From Cytophagales bacterium (lineage in GTDB: Bacteria; Bacteroidota; Bacteroidia; Cytophagales; UBA9547): a stretch of 64,000 nt of DNA. This document shows positions 28,101-37,543 of this stretch, in pieces. Every line of letters begins with the position of its first letter. Positions within the stretch are counted from its first letter, which is position 1. Where the stretch lies: contig JAAFIH010000019.1 of assembly GCA_013297755.1 (NCBI GenBank), positions 25,789 to 89,788 of the forward strand, in the 5' to 3' direction. The notes under the pieces were generated by a model. It was given only the letters and a program-made list of their open reading frames with translations. It did not search any database and was not told where the DNA came from. The position numbers and the translations under genes were made by a program.

Positions 28101-28293
28101 GATAGTTACTGGCTGTGTAGATAATCTTATACGCTCCTACCCTACCAATATAGACGAAATGGCAGAAAAAATATGCCCAGAATTGAAACGTAACATGACC
28201 CCTGACGAATGGAAATTGTATGTAGCTAAAGATGTAAAATACGAACAAACCTGCAATGGTTTGCCTGAAGGAAAAAACAAAGAAATAGAGTAA
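25135..28293 (+). CDS. nSTAND1-type NTPase with coiled coil and WD40 propeller
   Basis: 1052 aa. Residues 20-440 are a novel-STAND NTPase: PFPGLRPF entry motif, P-loop G65-x-S-G-S-G-K71-S, Walker B LLIVD167-QFEELF and TMRSDFIGDC as sensor. A single membrane helix lies at about 512-532. A Lys/Glu/Ala-rich coiled coil of tandem repeats (E-A-x-K-Q) covers 533-665. WD40 repeats (about seven blades; GHSDAVRSVAF, WDLEHL, SVAFSPDGSRI) cover 717-1010. Such proteins oligomerise after the propeller senses a trigger. The membrane helix before the coiled coil puts the NTPase and the propeller on different sides, or the helix lies in the plane; topology is unclear. Both STAND-like signalling and envelope sensing fit the context. 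Confidence 0.85.
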   Translation: MMEDTKTGRVAVEQAIQTDNKTYSNPFPGLRPFGMDESHLFFGREGQSDEVLRKLSENKFCAVIGASGSGKSSFIYCGVIPILYGGFLTKIGTNWDVIVTRPGAGPFDNLASSILKKDKEYKLLDADDKQIKKTIISTLLKSSSLGLIEAVSQFTNTENKNILLIVDQFEELFRFKKNEESNGLSESLAYVNLLVQTIETLNAPIYVAITMRSDFIGDCAQFPQLTKLINQSNYLIPQMTREQKRAAIVGPISVAGGKISSRLLQQVLSDLGDNTDQLPILAHSLMRTFDYWVENHDLSEPLDLQHYEAIGTMSGALSQHANEAYDELDSRQKDICASIFKCITEKSGDSDGIRRPTKVSTIAQIANCDAEEVINVVEVFRKPGRSLLMPAVGTRLKNDSVIDISHESLMRIWVRLKNWVDEEGQAVEMYLRLSDASAKYQTGKSGMWRPPDLQLALNWQEKNNPTLVWGQRYNPAYERTMVFLETSKKAFETEQKVKEEMQKKRLRQSKLVAIIMSIFAIFAIVALVFSYMQKLEADKQTELAKIQKVEADKQKTIAIQKEKDALKAQQLAQVKEKEAIISAEEAKKQAELARLSAEEANKQKAIAQRSEQLAKQQSKIAQEQRLLALASEQKAMEQSKLAELSATDARKQRLLSIAQAMAVKSLGIYDTTTRALVAQQAYQFNKMFDGNPHNHDIYDALYYANKHLFHDSYNNLKGHSDAVRSVAFNSDGKEMYTTGSDGKILKWIKQGNKLTSVKFHQNLFINRILKISSDDKYMAVAGEEPYIQLFDLKNPGAVPIKLFGHKSKIGSMAFTPDNQNIVTVGEDSAIILRNLETKKYYTVAKIGSKIKAIAISPDGQFVAGGDENGKVYLWGTSGGTQMYDLKIKNMKKILSLTYSYDGKFLAIGDESGNIKVWDAIKNVPFANPSGHRARINDLKFDYQNKVLASASFDGSVRLWDLEHLNESPIVLRDHNSWVWSVAFSPDGSRIVTGCVDNLIRSYPTNIDEMAEKICPELKRNMTPDEWKLYVAKDVKYEQTCNGLPEGKNKEIE

Positions 28294-28316
28294 TTTATTT
28301 TAAAAAATATATTTTA

Positions 28317-29420
28317 ATGAGATTCATAAATAACAGACTTTTCTTTTTTAAAAACATATTATACATAATTATACTTAGTATGTTTTGCCATTTTACTTCT
28401 TTGGCTCAAACCAACGTAGAAGAAGAAAAATCTTCATGTAGCAAAGCCTTAAAAGAAGCCCAAAAAGATTATGAAAAAGGAAATATAGAAAAAATTGCTG
28501 CCAAAATCGAGCCTTGTTCTAACTCTGAGGAATTTGATAAAATAGAAAAAATGCAAGCCTATCGTTTGCTTATTCTTACATATTTATTTCTTGACGACCA
28601 AAAAAATGCCGATAAATGGATGTATAATTTGCTTAAACTAGAGCCTGATTACAAGCCCAATCCATTGATAGATCCAATAGAATATGTAAAATTATACAAA
28701 TCATTTAGAGTTGTGCCTTGGCTATCGTTTGGTACTTTTTTTGGGTTAAATAGATCAAGTGTAGCATCCAAACATGCTTATTCTTTGAATAATTCTGAAG
28801 ACCAACCCACCACATACAAACCTGGTGTGGGTATTCAACTAGGATTTTTGGCTGATTTTAATATAAAAAAAAATATATTTCTTACTACTGAAATATTGCT
28901 TTCTACACGAAGTTTTAGTTCAAACACTGATGTATTGTTTGATTCATATAATGTAAGCAATGAAAGCTCTACTTGGCTTGAAATCCCAGTATCGGTAAAA
29001 TACATCTTTTTAAACAAAAAAATTAAACCATATATCAGAGCAGGTTCTACTTTGATGTGGCAAACAGGTACAGTTTCGCAAATTGAAAGGTTCAATAAAA
29101 CGTCAGACCAAGTCGAGCTTACTGGCCCTGCCATTGATTTAACTACCCAAAGATCAGACTTGAATTTTAATGTTTTTGCAGGTGGTGGCATCATGTATAA
29201 AATGGGTTATGGAAATTTATTTCTTGATGCTCGATATACATTAGGATTTACTAATTTTGTAAACCAAGCCGAAAGATATACCAAAATGGCAGAACTTATT
29301 TCAACTTACGGCTATTTGCCAGATGATTTTACTTTAAATACGATTCAAGTATGTTTGGGATATTCTTACTCATTCTTTAAAGTCAAAAAAAATAAAACTA
29401 AATTTATAGTAGAGGAATAA
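28317..29420 (+). CDS. exported protein with helical repeat and outer-membrane barrel
   Basis: 367 aa. Signal peptide about 1-31 (ends SLAQ). Residues 35-135 are TPR-like helices (CSKALKEAQKDYEKGN, LLILTYLFLDDQKNADKWM). From about 140 onward there are aromatic beta-strands of a PorT/OmpW-like barrel (WLSFGTFFGLN, LGFLADFNI, LFLDARYTLGFTNF). It follows the STAND gene by 23 bp. It probably resides in the outer membrane and offers the array a surface component. Confidence 0.6.
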   Translation: MRFINNRLFFFKNILYIIILSMFCHFTSLAQTNVEEEKSSCSKALKEAQKDYEKGNIEKIAAKIEPCSNSEEFDKIEKMQAYRLLILTYLFLDDQKNADKWMYNLLKLEPDYKPNPLIDPIEYVKLYKSFRVVPWLSFGTFFGLNRSSVASKHAYSLNNSEDQPTTYKPGVGIQLGFLADFNIKKNIFLTTEILLSTRSFSSNTDVLFDSYNVSNESSTWLEIPVSVKYIFLNKKIKPYIRAGSTLMWQTGTVSQIERFNKTSDQVELTGPAIDLTTQRSDLNFNVFAGGGIMYKMGYGNLFLDARYTLGFTNFVNQAERYTKMAELISTYGYLPDDFTLNTIQVCLGYSYSFFKVKKNKTKFIVEE

Positions 29421-29451
29421 AATATTAAATTCCTAAAAATTTATTATTAAA

Positions 29452-30705
29452 ATGATAAAAAAAACGCTTATTTCGATTATCTTATGTATATTTTTTGTGT
29501 ATTTATATAGTTGTAATGGATTAAATGTAAAACCAAATTATGAAAAAGGTTTTATAAAATACTTTGGAAGTTCAACTTCAAAATCTTTTGCTGGTCAGGT
29601 TCAACTTACTTCTGATGGAGGATATATACTTATAGGTACAAGCAATAGAGATATGTATATTGCCAAAACAGATGCTGCTGGCAATATGATTTGGGACAAA
29701 AATTACGGTGGAGTAGGTGCCGATTCTGGTAGGGCTATCAAACAAATGTCTGATGGCTCTTTTATGGCTCTGGGTACATTTTACAGCACTACAAACACTG
29801 TTACAGGGATGTATTTTTTGAAATTAAACCAAAATGGCGACACCATTTGGTCAAAAAAGTATTACACCAAAAGGACTTTACGAAATTGCTTTGGGGCTGA
29901 TTTTATTTTTGACGAACAAGACAATAGATTTTGTTTGGTAGGTGGCGTAGAAAACAAAAATCAAAATCAGACTTATTTGGGAGCCTTTAGGGTTTTGGTA
30001 GAAGCCGATGGTAGCTTGGCCAATTTGCAAGGAAGCTCTACAAGTTCTGGCAATCAACAAGAGGAGTATATTACAGGAATCAATACTTTTGCAAATTGTA
30101 TTATAAAGGACCAAAACGACTATTATTTTACAGGCACAAGTGGAAACTCAGCTGATCCTTTTGGACTTTTTTTGGTACAAATGAATAAAAATTTAAGTAT
30201 TTCAAATACAATGTTTCAAACAACACTACAAGCCGACAAAAGTGTAAATGCTACACAGATGTTAAAATTTGACGATGGTAGTTACATATTTGTTGGTTCT
30301 GGTATCAACGAAGGTAATATTTCGCCTTATATTTTGCAATGCAGTAGTATTTCTTTTCCTTCGGCTCCATCTAATCCTAAAACTACATATTTAGGAAATG
30401 GCAAATCAGGCAATGGGCGATCGATAGTAGCATTAAAAGATGGCAGTGGGTATGTAGTAGTTGGTTCTATTGATGTTACAAATGCAAATGGTAATACAAA
30501 TAAAAATATGTATATTACTAAATTAAGAAAAGATGGTTCAACGATTTGGGAAAAAAACTATGGCAGCAACGAAAACGATGAAGCCTCATTTATAAAACAA
30601 ACTGCTGATAATGGCTTTATTATTTTGGCAAATACTAAAATACAAAATTCTGAGAATGTAATTACATTGTTGAAATTGGATGAAAATGGTGATATAAAAA
30701 ATTAA
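29452..30705 (+). CDS. lipoprotein with beta-propeller-like repeats
   Basis: 417 aa. A type II signal peptide ends with lipobox L-Y-S-C21. The rest repeats a short unit with D-G-G-Y-I-L-I-G-T and T-K-x-D-x-x-G-N-x-x-W-x-K-x-Y-G-G, the pattern of secreted propeller domains common in Bacteroidota. It is probably anchored in the outer membrane. It starts 31 bp after the barrel gene. No enzyme motif is visible; protein-protein or glycan contact is the likely job. Confidence 0.6.
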   Translation: MIKKTLISIILCIFFVYLYSCNGLNVKPNYEKGFIKYFGSSTSKSFAGQVQLTSDGGYILIGTSNRDMYIAKTDAAGNMIWDKNYGGVGADSGRAIKQMSDGSFMALGTFYSTTNTVTGMYFLKLNQNGDTIWSKKYYTKRTLRNCFGADFIFDEQDNRFCLVGGVENKNQNQTYLGAFRVLVEADGSLANLQGSSTSSGNQQEEYITGINTFANCIIKDQNDYYFTGTSGNSADPFGLFLVQMNKNLSISNTMFQTTLQADKSVNATQMLKFDDGSYIFVGSGINEGNISPYILQCSSISFPSAPSNPKTTYLGNGKSGNGRSIVALKDGSGYVVVGSIDVTNANGNTNKNMYITKLRKDGSTIWEKNYGSNENDEASFIKQTADNGFIILANTKIQNSENVITLLKLDENGDIKN

Positions 30706-30815
30706 AAGTTTTATAGAAATGTTCTTAATAAAGAATTTAAAAACCTATTTTTTATAATCATTTAGGAATAATAAAAAACAAAACTCTGCACATAAGCTAA
30801 AATATAAAGTGTATA

Positions 30816-33800
30816 ATGAAAAAAAATCTACAAATAAAATTATTTTTTTTTCTACTATTATTCCACATCAATACATTTGCTAATGTAGATATTACAGTTG
30901 GTACAGTAGCAGGCTTATGTAATAAATCAGACATTTATAAATCATTGAGTACTATTAGTGTTTTTGAAACTCAAACTAGAGATTTTGGTTCTATTACAGG
31001 TGCTTTTATGACAAGATTTGAAATATTAGCTCCCCTAAACTACGAATTTAAACCCAATTCAGGTGCTATAGCATTATTTGGAACAGATATTTTTTCGGAA
31101 AATATAGTTGTTTCGAGTTCGAAAATATTTGTTACCATTGCTGGTTTTAACTCCTTTTTTTCAGTTATTGACTGGTTTAATATAACAGGAATCGAAGTAA
31201 AATCGAATGATAATTCGTTTTCAAATGTCAATTTTATTGCTTCAAATGTTGTTGGCTCTAGTATTGATGGTTTGACAAATGGCACTATATTGGCAACTGC
31301 TAGTTCTGTTGTAGCAGGCAATGTACAGCATTGGAAAGATTATTTTTGTACCAATGGTAATATAGAAAACATTATCCTTTTTCCACCTGGCGGCAATTTA
31401 GTAGTAAATTACCCAAATGGCAACTTGGGGCTTCCACATACTTTTAATGGCACTACCCTATCGATAGACCCTAGTTTAATCAACAGTGGTACTGGTATTG
31501 GAATAAATTTTACATATACTTATGCTAATCCTATCAATGGTTGTAGTCAAATATACAGAGATGCTATTGTAGAAAATACGCTTACTGGCATCAATTATTT
31601 TGTCTTGGGTAATGATTTTACTTTTTCGTTTACACAAAGTACTGGTGTTTCTATTTTTGCATTTCCTACAGGAGGTCAGTTTTCAGGAAATGGTGTCAGT
31701 GGAAATTTATTTATCCCTAATGCAATAGCTGGCCCATATCCTGTAAATGTACCTGTAACCTATACAAAAACAAATCCTATTTCAGGTTGTAAATCATCTG
31801 TTACAAAAGAATTTACAGTTTTCAATCCTATCAAAGTGTTTGAATTTTCTCCCATCCCACCCCTCGAAATCGAAAATCCTACATCGTTTACAGGTTGGTT
31901 TTGTGCCAATGATCCCGAAAAGTATAGCATCACTCTAAGTACAAGTACAGGTCTACAACTTCCAGAAACAAGTCTATCATCCGTTTCTGGTCGTAGTGTA
32001 AGTATCACAGCACCCACCATTGCCAATAATACTACATTGGTTGGTGCTGATTTTGGTAAAGATTTTGGCGTTTCGTTTACAGGTTCTGTATTTGGAAGTG
32101 TGTCAGATTTTAGGTTTGTACCTAGCTTAATCACGGATGAATCAAAATCTGATTTCTTACTTACTTACAATGCAGATATTCTTACTTTATCTGGACGCTC
32201 ACAACCCTTTGCATACAATGTACAAGCCATACAAAAAATAATTATGGTATCAAAAACATCAGATTTGATACTTCAGAGCAATCCAACAGAAGAGTTTTGC
32301 TTAGGTGAGGTTAATTCTAGCAATATAGTTTCGGTTACTGGTTTATCATCAAATTGTTTTGTAAAATGGTATCAAATCACAGGCACTGGAGTAAATCAAC
32401 GTAGACTTTTGGCTACTACAGCAGGCACAAACATAAGCTATACAACGCTTGGATTGAATGTAAACTCACCCACTGGATTATATAAATACTCCGTTTCTCA
32501 AAAGAAAATTGGTGGTTGCGAAAGCAATGCAATCAATTTTAATATCAACATCAAACCAATACCTAGTGTGCCTGGGCTATCTACATTAATAGCTAGTTTT
32601 CCTAATTTTTGCCAAGATAGTACATATTCTATAAGTTTGTTTCCAAACAATTCTACTCCAGGATTTAGTTACTCTTGGTACGATCAACCTGTAACAAGTA
32701 CTGGGCAAAATACTTTTAGCTCAAATTTCAAAACTGAACCTGTAAGTGTAAATTCAAACACAGGGTTTTATCTTACTACTAAACTAAATGGTTGCGAAAG
32801 CAATAGATCAATCTCGACTACCACTGGTAGCAACCCAACTGTGGGTTTTGTACCCATCAATTTTTTGCCTAGACCAAGTTTACCAACTGTTGTAGGGAGC
32901 AATGTATATTGTGTTGGAAATACGATTTTACCAATATCTGTTGTTGGTACTTATAGTTTTGCCACAGACTTTAGATGGTTTACAAGCACCGTGCCAGGCA
33001 ATATTTTGCTCACATCCACAGGAGTAACGAGTAATAATGGTCTAGATTATACCAATGTTTTTAATACAGGTTTTAGTAATAATAATGCAGTTTCAATAAC
33101 CTATTTCTTAAAATCAAATTTTGTAGCTACTGGATGCAAAAGTTTAGAATTTTTACCTGTAAATTTCAATATTTATGCCAATCCAGCAGTACCATTTGTA
33201 TTAAACGATAATGGAATTGGGTTTACAAATAGTGATTTTTTAAATGACAGCAAATATTGTTTTGATGCCTCAGTAAATACATTTATAGGTATCAAAGTAC
33301 TTAGTTTAGAAACTAACCCTACTTTTTTATGGTACAATTCTAATACCATTTTAGGAGTAACTACTACATCAACAAGTTATGTAACCAATAGCTCAAAAAA
33401 TGTTTCAAATGCTGAAACCATTTATCTATCACAAAAAATAAATGGTTGCGAAAGCAAATTAAAAAAAATAATCATAGAAATTACTCCACAACCAGCCCCA
33501 CCTACTATTACTGGATTTTCTGAATTTAATTGTACAGGTACTCAACTTCAAGATTTGGTATCGAGTAGTACTATTTCAGGTGCTTCAATTAGATGGTACT
33601 CTTCCGTTTCTGGCGTGCTTCAAGCAGTAGGAGTTCCAAACATAGGCTCAAATATTTTTAATCCACTCAATAGTAATATTATTACTAATAACACTACTGG
33701 AAGCTATATTTTTGCTTCAGATTTAATCAATCCTAGTGGTTGTAGAAGTCCTTTGACAACTGTTACAATCGAATATAGACAAACACCAGACAAAGCCAAA

Positions 33801-36800
33801 GTATTTGATAAGGTTTTTTGTGCAGGCAATGCAGTAATTGGTAACTTAAAAGCTGAAACACCTATATCATCATTATCTGGTCAGTTTTTAGAATGGTATT
33901 ATCAGCCTTCAAACATTACTACTGTTGGTACAAATACTATAATCAATGGAGGTACTGTTTTCCAAAGCGAAATTGATGGTTCTTTCTTGGGCTCAAATTT
34001 TTCAGAAAATGATACTTTTTTCCCTATTTTTATAAAAAATAACTTATATGGATGTCAAAGTGATTTAGCAGAATTACGAGTATATATTCGTAAGAATCCA
34101 CTAATTCCGATAAGAAAAGCAAGTTATAACAAGTTTAATTGTGTAGGTGCCGAACTACCCATTATTAGTGCAAGTTTAGGACAAGAAAACTTAAAATGGT
34201 ATCTGACCACACCAGGCATTGGCATATTTCCATTTGCTACTGGTACAACTATTGAAACAAAAGATGTAATAACTGCTGTATCGGCTCCAGTGTGGAACAA
34301 TAATTTTGAAACAGCTCCACATCCTCAAATATATTTATTTTATAATACTCAAACTTCAAATAAAGGATTTTTGGCCAATAATATTACTTTTTCAGGATGT
34401 GAAAGCCAACCACGTATAGATTCTGTTTTATATTTTCCTAATCCTCCAAGCCCAATTTTGCCACTTAGTACCGAAATTTGTGTAGGGCAATCAAATCAAA
34501 CAATTACTGTAACAGGAGCAACAAACACACTGGCTGGTTTTACACCAAATTCAAGTTTTAAATGGCATCTCAATAGTGTTACTGGCAATACAGTATCGCT
34601 AACAGAAACTTATACAACATCAATATCAACATTAAAAGATACAGTTCTTACTTTTTGGGTTTCACAAAGTAATTATAATCGTTCTGGCTTTTCATGTCAA
34701 AGTCCTAGAGGTTCCACAAATTATGTCATTAAACCACTGCCCAAAATAGACATATTGAATACGAAAGCCAATTTTTCTTATTGCAATTCAGATCTTCCAA
34801 GCACAATTACAGGCTTACCAATGGGTGGCTTTTATAGTTCTACTTTTGGTGGTATTAATACTATTTCTGGAAATAAATTAAAATTAGATCCAAATCAAAC
34901 CTTTGTAGGAAATTCGCTAAAATCTACTATTACCTATTCTTTTACTTCTATTTCAGGGTGCAGCAATAGCCTTACAAAAGAGTTTCAAATCAATTTAAAA
35001 CCTACAGGATTAAGTATGATTTTTGAAAATTTGCAAATCAATTCACTTCCTGGATTTTGTGCTAATCCAAATAATACCAAAGATTTGATTGTCAAAACCG
35101 ATCAATCTGCCCAAAATCTGGGTACCGATTATATCACTGTAAAATACAATAACTCAAATGTAGTTTCTTTGATTACAAATAAGAAATTTAATCCTGCAAA
35201 TATTTTTGCAACTGCTCGACAACTTGGATCAGATATGGAAACAGTAACTGTAACCTATAAGTATATCATCAATGGAAGTGGTTGTGTTGATAGTATAAGT
35301 ACTACCAAAGAGTTGTATGCACATCCAAACCTTACATTTGAAGAAGACGAAAATTGTGAAAAAATTGAAATTAATATTCAATCATCAATAACAGGCATTA
35401 ATCTTATAAATTCATTAAAATACAAATGGACTGGTGCAAGTTTAAGTAATTTTGTAAATACTACACTACCTGATTTGAGAGGTACTTTTACTCCAGGTCC
35501 AAAAAACATAAGACTTACTGTATCAACCAAAGATGGATGCACAAACCAACTTACCAAATTAATAAACATAGGTGCAAATCCTGAAGCTAAATTTATTTTC
35601 AAAAATATTTGTGAAAACGATATAACTGAAATTGTAGATTCATCAAAAATAGCAAATGGAAAAATAGTGCATAGAAGTATCAATTTTGGCGATGGTTCAG
35701 CTTGGGATGTTGCCCAAAACGAATTGCAAGGACTAGGAAATAGCTCAACAGTGATGCACAAATTCCAAAATGCGTCTACAAACTATACAACAGTGATGAC
35801 AGTAACCTCAGATTTAGGTTGCAGTAGTATATTTAGTAATAATATTTATATTTTACCTACTTATTTGATTGCAAATACAGGCTTGTATGATGCAAATTTT
35901 GGATCTGAAATTGGTTGGTTTAGTGAATCTTTGCTCAAAACAGATACAACAAACCATTGGAAACTAAAAGTGCCCTCTAAAAATAATTTAAACAGTGCAG
36001 TTGGTCGAGTTTGGTATATTGATAATGCCAAAAATAACCCAAATACTTATGCTATAGGCCAGTCTTCAGCATTGAATTCGCCATGTTTTGATTTTTCAAA
36101 CTACAACAAACCTATGGTTTCGTTTGATAATTTTATTGATACAAGAGAAGGTGCAGATGGTGTGATCTTTCAATATTCTATCAATGGCGGTCAATCTTGG
36201 AACGATTTAGGATTTATTAATTCGGGCATAACATGGTACAATTCTTTAAATATTTTGGGTAATCCAGGTAATTCGCCTCAAGGTTGGAGCAAAAAATTAG
36301 ATGCCATTACGCAAAAAAAATGGCTGAAAAGCAGCCATACACTTGATGAAGTAAGAAACCAAAAATCAGTAAGATTTAGATTTGCTTTTGCAAGTGCCAA
36401 TCAAAGTTTCAGCTCAGGCGAAACTGCCGAAGGTTTTGCAGTAAACAATTTTAGAATTAATAAAAGAACCAAAATCACTCTTATAGAACAATTCGTAAAT
36501 GAAAATAGTAATGAAAGCAAAATTGCCTGTCGTGGCAATAATTCTATTGGGTTGAGGGGCATAGATAATATTGTAAAAGATAGCCCAGACAACATAGTGG
36601 CCATCAAATACCACACCTCTTTTCCGTCTGATGATCGATTTAATTTAGAAAATCCATCAGACCCAAGTGTAAGAATATTATATAATTCTGTAAACGAAGT
36701 ACCAAAAACAATACTTGATGGCAATGTTTTCATAGGGTCTACTTTTAGCAAAAACGATGCTTTTATGGAAGATAGTCTCAAAAAAGTAGCTTTATTGCAA

Positions 36801-37457
36801 ACCCTAACTCCACCTGATTTTGATATTGAACTTTCATTGAACAATGATTTAATTTTAATTACTGTTACTTCAAATCTTACTTATCCTGCAAATGAAGATA
36901 CGCTTTTGGTATTGAATGTAGCACAAATAGAAAGGTCTGTAACATTTACAGGATTTAATGGTCAAACTGAGTTTGAAAGTGTGCTCAAAAGGTTTATCCC
37001 TAGTGCATCTGGCACTATTTTGGAGGAACCCATGACAAAAACACAAAAAAAAGTTTTCAGTTTTGGTTTTGACCCTAATTTAGTTAAAACTACAAATATG
37101 TTGGGATTTGTAGTTTTCTTACAAAATTCAATATCAAAACATATATCTCAGTCAGCCTATATTGGACCAAGATTTGAAAATATAAGTTCTATAAATAAAT
37201 CAGATAACGAAGAAAATAACGTAGCCATTTATCCTAATCCTGCACAAAATATTGTTTATATACACTCAGATAACCAAAAAATAACTAAAGTTGAACTAAC
37301 AAATATTTTAGGAAATAGTATTGAAACACCAATATTAAAGCTAGATAATGAACGATATACTATCAATACTGAAAAAATTGCTAATGGCCTTTATTTTGTA
37401 TCAATATACTTTGAAAACAAAACTTTATTTAAAAATAAAATTGTGATATTCAAATAA
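30816..37457 (+). CDS. giant T9SS-secreted adhesin-like protein
   Basis: 2213 aa. Signal peptide about 1-22. Residues about 60-1580 are tandem Ig/HYR-like modules with recurring N-G-C-E-S or S-G-C-x-S and W-Y/W-F motifs, each module having one conserved Cys pair. About 1590-1690 is PKD-like (NFGDGSAWD). About 1685-1850 resembles a MAM/anchor J-type jellyroll (DGVIFQYSINGGQSWNDLG). About 1887-2110 resembles the Omp28/thioredoxin-like domain. The last 75 residues are a type A T9SS sorting signal: IYPNPAQNIVYI, then GLYFVSIY and IVIFK. It should be exported by T9SS and attached to or released from the surface. It follows the lipoprotein gene by 110 bp. Confidence 0.8.
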   Translation: MKKNLQIKLFFFLLLFHINTFANVDITVGTVAGLCNKSDIYKSLSTISVFETQTRDFGSITGAFMTRFEILAPLNYEFKPNSGAIALFGTDIFSENIVVSSSKIFVTIAGFNSFFSVIDWFNITGIEVKSNDNSFSNVNFIASNVVGSSIDGLTNGTILATASSVVAGNVQHWKDYFCTNGNIENIILFPPGGNLVVNYPNGNLGLPHTFNGTTLSIDPSLINSGTGIGINFTYTYANPINGCSQIYRDAIVENTLTGINYFVLGNDFTFSFTQSTGVSIFAFPTGGQFSGNGVSGNLFIPNAIAGPYPVNVPVTYTKTNPISGCKSSVTKEFTVFNPIKVFEFSPIPPLEIENPTSFTGWFCANDPEKYSITLSTSTGLQLPETSLSSVSGRSVSITAPTIANNTTLVGADFGKDFGVSFTGSVFGSVSDFRFVPSLITDESKSDFLLTYNADILTLSGRSQPFAYNVQAIQKIIMVSKTSDLILQSNPTEEFCLGEVNSSNIVSVTGLSSNCFVKWYQITGTGVNQRRLLATTAGTNISYTTLGLNVNSPTGLYKYSVSQKKIGGCESNAINFNINIKPIPSVPGLSTLIASFPNFCQDSTYSISLFPNNSTPGFSYSWYDQPVTSTGQNTFSSNFKTEPVSVNSNTGFYLTTKLNGCESNRSISTTTGSNPTVGFVPINFLPRPSLPTVVGSNVYCVGNTILPISVVGTYSFATDFRWFTSTVPGNILLTSTGVTSNNGLDYTNVFNTGFSNNNAVSITYFLKSNFVATGCKSLEFLPVNFNIYANPAVPFVLNDNGIGFTNSDFLNDSKYCFDASVNTFIGIKVLSLETNPTFLWYNSNTILGVTTTSTSYVTNSSKNVSNAETIYLSQKINGCESKLKKIIIEITPQPAPPTITGFSEFNCTGTQLQDLVSSSTISGASIRWYSSVSGVLQAVGVPNIGSNIFNPLNSNIITNNTTGSYIFASDLINPSGCRSPLTTVTIEYRQTPDKAKVFDKVFCAGNAVIGNLKAETPISSLSGQFLEWYYQPSNITTVGTNTIINGGTVFQSEIDGSFLGSNFSENDTFFPIFIKNNLYGCQSDLAELRVYIRKNPLIPIRKASYNKFNCVGAELPIISASLGQENLKWYLTTPGIGIFPFATGTTIETKDVITAVSAPVWNNNFETAPHPQIYLFYNTQTSNKGFLANNITFSGCESQPRIDSVLYFPNPPSPILPLSTEICVGQSNQTITVTGATNTLAGFTPNSSFKWHLNSVTGNTVSLTETYTTSISTLKDTVLTFWVSQSNYNRSGFSCQSPRGSTNYVIKPLPKIDILNTKANFSYCNSDLPSTITGLPMGGFYSSTFGGINTISGNKLKLDPNQTFVGNSLKSTITYSFTSISGCSNSLTKEFQINLKPTGLSMIFENLQINSLPGFCANPNNTKDLIVKTDQSAQNLGTDYITVKYNNSNVVSLITNKKFNPANIFATARQLGSDMETVTVTYKYIINGSGCVDSISTTKELYAHPNLTFEEDENCEKIEINIQSSITGINLINSLKYKWTGASLSNFVNTTLPDLRGTFTPGPKNIRLTVSTKDGCTNQLTKLINIGANPEAKFIFKNICENDITEIVDSSKIANGKIVHRSINFGDGSAWDVAQNELQGLGNSSTVMHKFQNASTNYTTVMTVTSDLGCSSIFSNNIYILPTYLIANTGLYDANFGSEIGWFSESLLKTDTTNHWKLKVPSKNNLNSAVGRVWYIDNAKNNPNTYAIGQSSALNSPCFDFSNYNKPMVSFDNFIDTREGADGVIFQYSINGGQSWNDLGFINSGITWYNSLNILGNPGNSPQGWSKKLDAITQKKWLKSSHTLDEVRNQKSVRFRFAFASANQSFSSGETAEGFAVNNFRINKRTKITLIEQFVNENSNESKIACRGNNSIGLRGIDNIVKDSPDNIVAIKYHTSFPSDDRFNLENPSDPSVRILYNSVNEVPKTILDGNVFIGSTFSKNDAFMEDSLKKVALLQTLTPPDFDIELSLNNDLILITVTSNLTYPANEDTLLVLNVAQIERSVTFTGFNGQTEFESVLKRFIPSASGTILEEPMTKTQKKVFSFGFDPNLVKTTNMLGFVVFLQNSISKHISQSAYIGPRFENISSINKSDNEENNVAIYPNPAQNIVYIHSDNQKITKVELTNILGNSIETPILKLDNERYTINTEKIANGLYFVSIYFENKTLFKNKIVIFK

Positions 37458-37502
37458 ACCAATTTTCATTTTTTTAATTAAAAAATATTTTTTTATTAAA
37501 AA

Positions 37503-37532
37503 AGTTACTAAATTTTGAAAAATTTAGTAACT
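37503..37532. repeat. 14-bp perfect inverted repeat before the sensor kinase
   Basis: AGTTACTAAATTTT (37503-37516) and its exact reverse complement (37519-37532) are separated by 2 bp and end 11 bp before the kinase ATG. There is no T-run after it on the plus strand, so it is a poor intrinsic terminator. An operator, or an RNA hairpin hiding the kinase start, fits better. Confidence 0.65.
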
Positions 37533-37543
37533 GAAAAAATATA

